Shown: positions 60,109-64,000 of the stretch, piece after piece
Position numbering within the stretch: the stretch's first letter is position 1
Layout: every line of letters starts with the position of its first letter
NCBI GenBank assembly: GCA_036523795.1
Contig: DATDDN010000055.1
Coordinates: 6,420-70,419, forward strand
Source: 39-52-133 sp036523795
GTDB lineage: Bacteria; Pseudomonadota; Gammaproteobacteria; Burkholderiales; Gallionellaceae
Reading direction: 5' to 3'
DNA: 64,000 nucleotides
Notes under the pieces: model-generated
Database searches by the model: none
Told to the model about the DNA's origin: nothing
What the model saw: only the letters and a program-made list of their open reading frames with translations
Position numbers and translations under genes: made by a program

Positions 60109-61311
60109 ATGTTTGCTGATCGCGTGTTATCCGGAATGCGTCCAACAGGGAGCTTGCACCTGGGGCATTACCATGGCGTACTGAAGAACTGGGTGGAGAT
60201 GCAGCATGAATACGAGTGCCTGTTCTTTGTGGCTGACTGGCACGCCCTGACGACTCACTATGACAATCCCCATGGCATTGCGCAGAGTAGCCTGGACATG
60301 GTGATCGACTGGCTGGCCGCCGGCGTGGACCCGGCGCGGGCCGCCCTGTTCATCCAGTCCAAGGTGCCGGAACATGCGGAACTTCACCTGTTGTTGTCGA
60401 TGATCACGCCGCTGGGCTGGCTGGAACGTGTACCGACCTACAAGGACCAGCAGGAGAAGCTCTCCGAGAAGGATCTGAGCACCTATGGCTTCCTCGGCTA
60501 TCCGCTGCTGATGAGCTCTGACATCCTCATCTACCGCTCTACCCACGTTCCCGTGGGGGAGGATCAGGTCCCCCATCTCGAATTTACGCGAGAACTGGCG
60601 CGCCGTTTCAATCACATGTACGGCCGCGAACCAGGCTTTGAGGAGAAAGCCGAGGCCGCGATAAAGAAGCTGGGCAGCAAAAAAGCCAAGCTGTATAGCG
60701 AACTGCGTACGCGTTACCAGGAGCAGGGCGATGATGAGGCGCTGGAGTCGGCCAAATCGCTGCTGGATGAACAGCAAAGCCTGAGTCTGGGCGACCGTGA
60801 GCGCCTGTTCGGCTACCTGGAGGGCGGCGGCAAGATGATCCTGTCCGAGCCACAGGCCATATTGACTGCCGCTTCGCGCATGCCGGGCCTGGACGGGCAG
60901 AAGATGTCCAAATCCTACAACAACACCATCTCGCTGCGCGAGGACGAGGCCAGTGTCAGCAAGAAGATCCGCACCATGCCCACCGACCCGGCACGCGTGC
61001 GCCGCACCGACCCCGGCACCCCGGTGCAATGCCCGGTGTGGCAGCTGCATCTGGTGTATTCGAACGACAGCATCAAGCAATGGGCAGAGCACGGCTGCAA
61101 GACTGCTGGCATCGGCTGCATCGAGTGCAAGCAGCCGGTGATCGACGCCGTGCTGGAAGAGCAGAAGCCGATGCGCGAGCGAGCCCAGTTGTACCTGGAT
61201 GACCCAACGCTGGTGCGCAACATCATTGCCGATGGTTGTGAGAAGGCGCGCAAGCTGGCTGGCGAAACCATGCGCGACGTGCGCGAGGCGATGGGACTCA
61301 GTTACAGTTGA
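60109..61311 (+). CDS. trpS: Tryptophanyl-tRNA synthetase (with insertion)
   Basis: Class I synthetase charging tRNA-Trp. HIGH equivalent HLGH (17-20), PVGEDQVPHLEFTRELARRFN, KMSKS (265-269). At 400 residues it is about 65 longer than E. coli TrpS; the extra residues are a charged helical segment at about 174-244, between the active-site half-domain and KMSKS. Late cysteines (GCKTAGIGCIECKQPV) may bind zinc or iron-sulfur. 11 nt after the M50 gene. Confidence 0.95.
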   Translation: MFADRVLSGMRPTGSLHLGHYHGVLKNWVEMQHEYECLFFVADWHALTTHYDNPHGIAQSSLDMVIDWLAAGVDPARAALFIQSKVPEHAELHLLLSMITPLGWLERVPTYKDQQEKLSEKDLSTYGFLGYPLLMSSDILIYRSTHVPVGEDQVPHLEFTRELARRFNHMYGREPGFEEKAEAAIKKLGSKKAKLYSELRTRYQEQGDDEALESAKSLLDEQQSLSLGDRERLFGYLEGGGKMILSEPQAILTAASRMPGLDGQKMSKSYNNTISLREDEASVSKKIRTMPTDPARVRRTDPGTPVQCPVWQLHLVYSNDSIKQWAEHGCKTAGIGCIECKQPVIDAVLEEQKPMRERAQLYLDDPTLVRNIIADGCEKARKLAGETMRDVREAMGLSYS

Positions 61312-61338
61312 TCTGGGCGAGACAGGCAAGCGACGACC

Positions 61339-62193
61339 ATGAATACGGAAGAAATGCCAGTGGAGAATGCGGCGGCTGAAGCGGCAACGCCAGCTGCCGC
61401 GCCGCTGGCCCATATTCATGGCGAGCCCATGATGGAAATGCCGCAGGACCTGTACATCCCGCCGGATGCGCTGGAAGTGGTGCTGACCACCTTCCAGGGG
61501 CCGCTCGACCTGCTGCTGTACCTGATCCGCAAGCACAATCTCGATGTGCTGGACATCCCCATGGCCCAGCTCACCCAGCAGTACATGGACTACATCGAGC
61601 TGATGCAGCGCAATCGCCTTGAGCTGGCTGCCGAGTATCTGCTGATGGCGGCGGTGCTGATCGAGATCAAGTCGCGCATGTTGCTGCCACGGCCGACCAA
61701 AGCCAGCGAAGAGGAGGCAGAGGACCCGCGTGCCGAGCTGATGCGCCGCTTGCTGGAATATGAACAGATGAAGCTGGCTGCGCAGAAGCTGAATGAATTG
61801 CCGCAAGCTGGACGCGATTTCGAGCTGGTGCAGGTTCTGATCGAACGCACGGTGGTCGAACGCCTGCCCAGCGTCAGCGTGGAGGATTTGCGCCACGCCT
61901 GGCTGTCTCTGCTGGCGCGCGCCAAGGTGAACGCCCATCACAAGGTGCGCCGCGAAGAGCTGTCGGTACGCGAACAGATGACCAAAGTGCTGCGCCAGTT
62001 GCGTGACCGCGAGTTTGTCGAATTTGAAGAGCTGTTCGACATGAATGGCGGCATCCCGCAACTGGTGGTGACCTTTATCGCAATTCTTGAATTGGCCAAG
62101 GAAACCCTGGTCGAAATTACCCAAACTGAAACCCTGGGGAAAATCTATGTCAGAACCAGCAACAGTAACGGCGTTGACACCGAACCCGCATGA
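61339..62193 (+). CDS. scpA: Segregation and condensation protein A
   Basis: Kleisin subunit of the SMC-ScpAB condensin. 284 residues: an Ala/Glu-rich N-terminal extension (about 1-40), FQGPLDLLLYLIRKHNLDVLD, AAVLIEIKSRMLLPRP, and a C-terminal winged helix (FIAILELAKETLVEI). Overlaps scpB. Its SMC partner is not in the window. Confidence 0.95.
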   Translation: MNTEEMPVENAAAEAATPAAAPLAHIHGEPMMEMPQDLYIPPDALEVVLTTFQGPLDLLLYLIRKHNLDVLDIPMAQLTQQYMDYIELMQRNRLELAAEYLLMAAVLIEIKSRMLLPRPTKASEEEAEDPRAELMRRLLEYEQMKLAAQKLNELPQAGRDFELVQVLIERTVVERLPSVSVEDLRHAWLSLLARAKVNAHHKVRREELSVREQMTKVLRQLRDREFVEFEELFDMNGGIPQLVVTFIAILELAKETLVEITQTETLGKIYVRTSNSNGVDTEPA

Positions 62194-62986
62194 CACCATG
62201 ACGTCCGCAGAGGCGCAGGAGCAACTTCCTGTCCGCGACCTCGTGCCAAGCATGGATGCGTCCCTGCTCAAGAATATCATCGAGGCGGCCCTGATGGTCT
62301 CGCAGGAACCACTGTCGATGAGCGAACTGAAAAAGCTGGGCGATACACCACTCGAAAGTGCCGTGGTGGAGGAGCTGCTGCAACAGCTGGCACAGGAATA
62401 CAGTACCCGCGGCATCGAGCTGACCCGCGTCTCCAGCGGCTGGCGCTTCCGTGCACGACCGGCGATGCAGCAATACATCGACCGCCTCAACCCGCAAAAG
62501 CCGCCGCGCTATTCGCGTGCGGTGATGGAAACGCTGGCCATCATCGCCTACCGTCAGCCGGTGACGCGCGGAGACATCGAGGAGATCCGCGGTGTGGCGG
62601 TGGCCTCGCAGATACTCAAGACGCTGGAGGCACGCAACTGGATCGAAGTGATCGGCACGCGCGACGTGCCGGGCAAGCCCGAGCTGTTTGCAACCACCCA
62701 GCAACTGCTCGACGATCTCAACCTGCGCTCGCTGCACGAGCTGCCAGCACTGGAAGAGATGGGCAGCCTGCTGGAGCAGGAAGCGCCTGCAGAAGCCGAA
62801 CCTGAGTCGGCGACGCCAGCGCAGTTGCCCGCACCTGAAGCAGAGCCGCCCATGACAGTGGCTGAAGCTCAGCAGGCGGAGAGCCAGCTCGATGAGTCGG
62901 CTGCGGAACCAGCCACGACGGAGGCAGCGCAAGCCGATACCGAACAGCCCGGCAAACCCGCCGGTCCCCAGTGGCCGTTCGCTTGA
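62147..62986 (+). CDS. scpB: Segregation and condensation protein B
   Basis: 279 residues from the ATG at 62147 (GGGGA upstream, inside scpA, 47-bp overlap); an ATG at 62198 just after the scpA stop is an alternative. Two winged-helix domains (NIIEAALMVSQEPLSMSELKKL; ETLAIIAYRQPVTRGDIEEIRG; IGTRDVPGKPELFATT) followed by an Ala/Glu/Pro-rich disordered tail of about 90 residues. Works with ScpA. Confidence 0.93.
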   Translation: MSEPATVTALTPNPHDTMTSAEAQEQLPVRDLVPSMDASLLKNIIEAALMVSQEPLSMSELKKLGDTPLESAVVEELLQQLAQEYSTRGIELTRVSSGWRFRARPAMQQYIDRLNPQKPPRYSRAVMETLAIIAYRQPVTRGDIEEIRGVAVASQILKTLEARNWIEVIGTRDVPGKPELFATTQQLLDDLNLRSLHELPALEEMGSLLEQEAPAEAEPESATPAQLPAPEAEPPMTVAEAQQAESQLDESAAEPATTEAAQADTEQPGKPAGPQWPFA

Positions 62987-63771
62987 AGCACATCACCTCG
63001 TCCGATAATCCTTTCTACAAGTCGCTGGTCAAACTGGCTGGCTCGGCGCGCCAGCGCAGCATCTCGGGGCAGGCCCTGCTGGACGGCACACATTTGCTGG
63101 CGTCCTGCCTGAGCGCCGGCAAAACGCCAGTGCATGTCATCGTCACCGAGCCTGCGCTGAACGATGCCGAGATCCAGTCCTTGCTGGCAAAAATTCCGAG
63201 CGTTCCGCTGACCCTGCTGGACCAAAGCCTGTTTGCCAAGCTTTCCGAGCTCAAATCCCTGAGCGGCATCCTGACCCTGATCGAGCTGCCGCGAGCCGGC
63301 ATTGATGCGGCACAGAGCCGTTTCTGCCTGCTGCTGGAAGACATTCAGGATCCGGGCAACCTGGGTTCCATGCTGCGCTCGGCGGCGGCGGCCGGCTGCG
63401 ATGCCGTGTACCTGTCGCGAGGCTGTGCCGATGCCTGGTCACCAAGGGTGCTGCGTGCCGCCATGGGTGGGCATTTTGCTCTGAGCATCCAGGAGCAGGC
63501 CGATCTGTCCGCCGTGGTGGCCGCATTCCCCGGAACCTGCTACGCCGCTGCCCTGCAAGCCTCATCCAGCCTTTTTCAGGCGGCGCTGCAGGGCAGGGTA
63601 GCCTTTGCCATCGGCAATGAGGGGGCAGGCCTGAGCGCAACCTTGCTCGGCGCCTGTAGCACAATTAGTATTCCCATGCCGGGGCAGGTCGAGTCGCTCA
63701 ATGCCGCTGCCGCTGCCGCAATCTGCCTGTTTGAGGCGGTGCGGCAGAATGCCGGCGTCCCGCGGAACTAA
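62971..63771 (+). CDS. TrmH/SpoU-family RNA methyltransferase
   Basis: 266 residues of the SPOUT class that 2'-O-methylates rRNA or tRNA ribose. An N-terminal RNA-binding region, then motif 1 LEDIQDPGNLGSMLRSAAA, motif 2 FAIGNEGAGLS and motif 3 IPMPGQVESLNAAAAAAI of the knotted domain. GTG at 62971 or TTG at 62983 (overlapping the scpB stop) could start it. Target not predictable. Confidence 0.9.
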   Translation: MAVRLKHITSSDNPFYKSLVKLAGSARQRSISGQALLDGTHLLASCLSAGKTPVHVIVTEPALNDAEIQSLLAKIPSVPLTLLDQSLFAKLSELKSLSGILTLIELPRAGIDAAQSRFCLLLEDIQDPGNLGSMLRSAAAAGCDAVYLSRGCADAWSPRVLRAAMGGHFALSIQEQADLSAVVAAFPGTCYAAALQASSSLFQAALQGRVAFAIGNEGAGLSATLLGACSTISIPMPGQVESLNAAAAAAICLFEAVRQNAGVPRN

Positions 63772-63797
63772 TTTTCGCCAGCACCACTCTGATGCGT

Positions 63798-63803
63798 TAC
63801 AAT
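63798..63803 (+). promoter_or_regulatory. -10 element of ssrA
   Basis: TACAAT about 69 nt before the mature tmRNA 5' end, compatible with a processed precursor. No good -35. Confidence 0.35.
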
Positions 63804-63871
63804 TGCCGTGCTAGTTGGCGATCTTGCCCCAGGGCTGGTCGTGAACAACCAGGCAATGCAGTATCGATACC

Positions 63872-64000
63872 GGGGGCGACCTGGCTTCGACGTAGGTTGC
63901 AAAGCAGTGTAGGGCATACCGAGGACCCGCTACCTCGTAAATCAGCTGGAAACCAAATAGTCGCAAACGACGAAAAGTACGCTCTGGCCGCCTAAGGCTG
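63872..64000 (+). ncRNA. ssrA: tmRNA (5' part; cut by window end)
   Basis: Starts GGGGGCGACCTGGCTTCGAC, the conserved 5' end and TLD D-arm. The tag reading frame begins at GCA 63963 and encodes ANDEKYALAA, ending TAA at 63993-63995. With the charged Ala the tag is A-ANDEKYALAA, whose ALAA end is the ClpXP/ClpAP degron. The 3' half with the pseudoknots and CCA end lies beyond the window. Works with SmpB at 56.6 kb. Confidence 0.96.

Noticed and set aside
60127..62490. 787-codon open frame on the - strand opposite trpS and scpA
   Set aside because: Same codon-bias shadow; spans the ends of several real genes.

Overview
The window is 64 kb of bacterial chromosome. It is mostly core genes, moderately GC-rich, densely packed, and coded mainly on the + strand. 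A Gram-negative envelope is certain from bamA, skp, the lpx genes, mltB, nlpD and a TonB-dependent receptor. priB between rpsF and rpsR, a typical glnB, the rpsB-tsf-pyrH-frr-to-rnhB block and the thrS-to-ihfA block point to a betaproteobacterium. From memory the gene order resembles Nitrosomonadales such as Gallionellaceae, but I cannot confirm genus. There is no rRNA, prophage, insertion sequence or CRISPR array. The RNA genes are three tRNAs and the 5' part of tmRNA.

Layout. 0.1-8.6 kb: typA, rmuC, nadE, a four-gene MCE/Mla-like lipid transport operon, and glnB. 8.7-19.1 kb is an accessory-looking stretch on both strands: TonB receptor, Smr protein, trxB, mltB, NlpC/P60 lipoprotein, an orphan secretin-like protein, a copper ATPase and a zinc-type CDF exporter with a natural His8 N-terminus. 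19.2-23.9 kb: tRNA-Val(TAC), gltX, rpsF-priB-rpsR-rplI, dnaB, tRNA-Val(GAC). 24.1-29.6 kb is the least familiar region: two paralogous small outer-membrane barrels, then a four-gene exported-protein cluster (two LPP20-like proteins, a FecR-domain protein, one unknown).

29.7-37.2 kb: thrS-infC-rpmI-rplT, pheST, ihfA, a MerR regulator, tRNA-Pro. 37.4-41.5 kb: surE-pcm-nlpD, a radical SAM protein in the place where rpoS often sits, an outer-membrane protein and a small conserved protein. 41.8-56.5 kb: rpsB-tsf-pyrH-frr-uppS-cdsA-dxr-rseP-bamA-skp-lpxD-fabZ-lpxA-lpxB-rnhB, linking translation, isoprenoid and phospholipid synthesis, outer-membrane assembly and lipid A synthesis. 56.6-64 kb: smpB, ratA-rnfH, a PHP-domain enzyme with a YciO-type protein, an M50 protease, trpS, scpA-scpB, a TrmH-family methyltransferase and ssrA, whose product works with SmpB.

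The observations most worth following are: (1) the ABC 'ATPase' of the MCE operon, which has lost its Walker A, Q-loop, signature and Walker B glutamate residues; (2) the LPP20/FecR envelope cluster at 25.4-29.6 kb; (3) RNA-level signals in translation genes, including an ATA start for infC, a pseudoknot before rpmI, a folded rpsB leader, and two terminator-like hairpins just before thrS; (4) apparently leaderless mltB and near-leaderless smpB; and (5) a GC-rich discriminator shared by most translation-related promoters.
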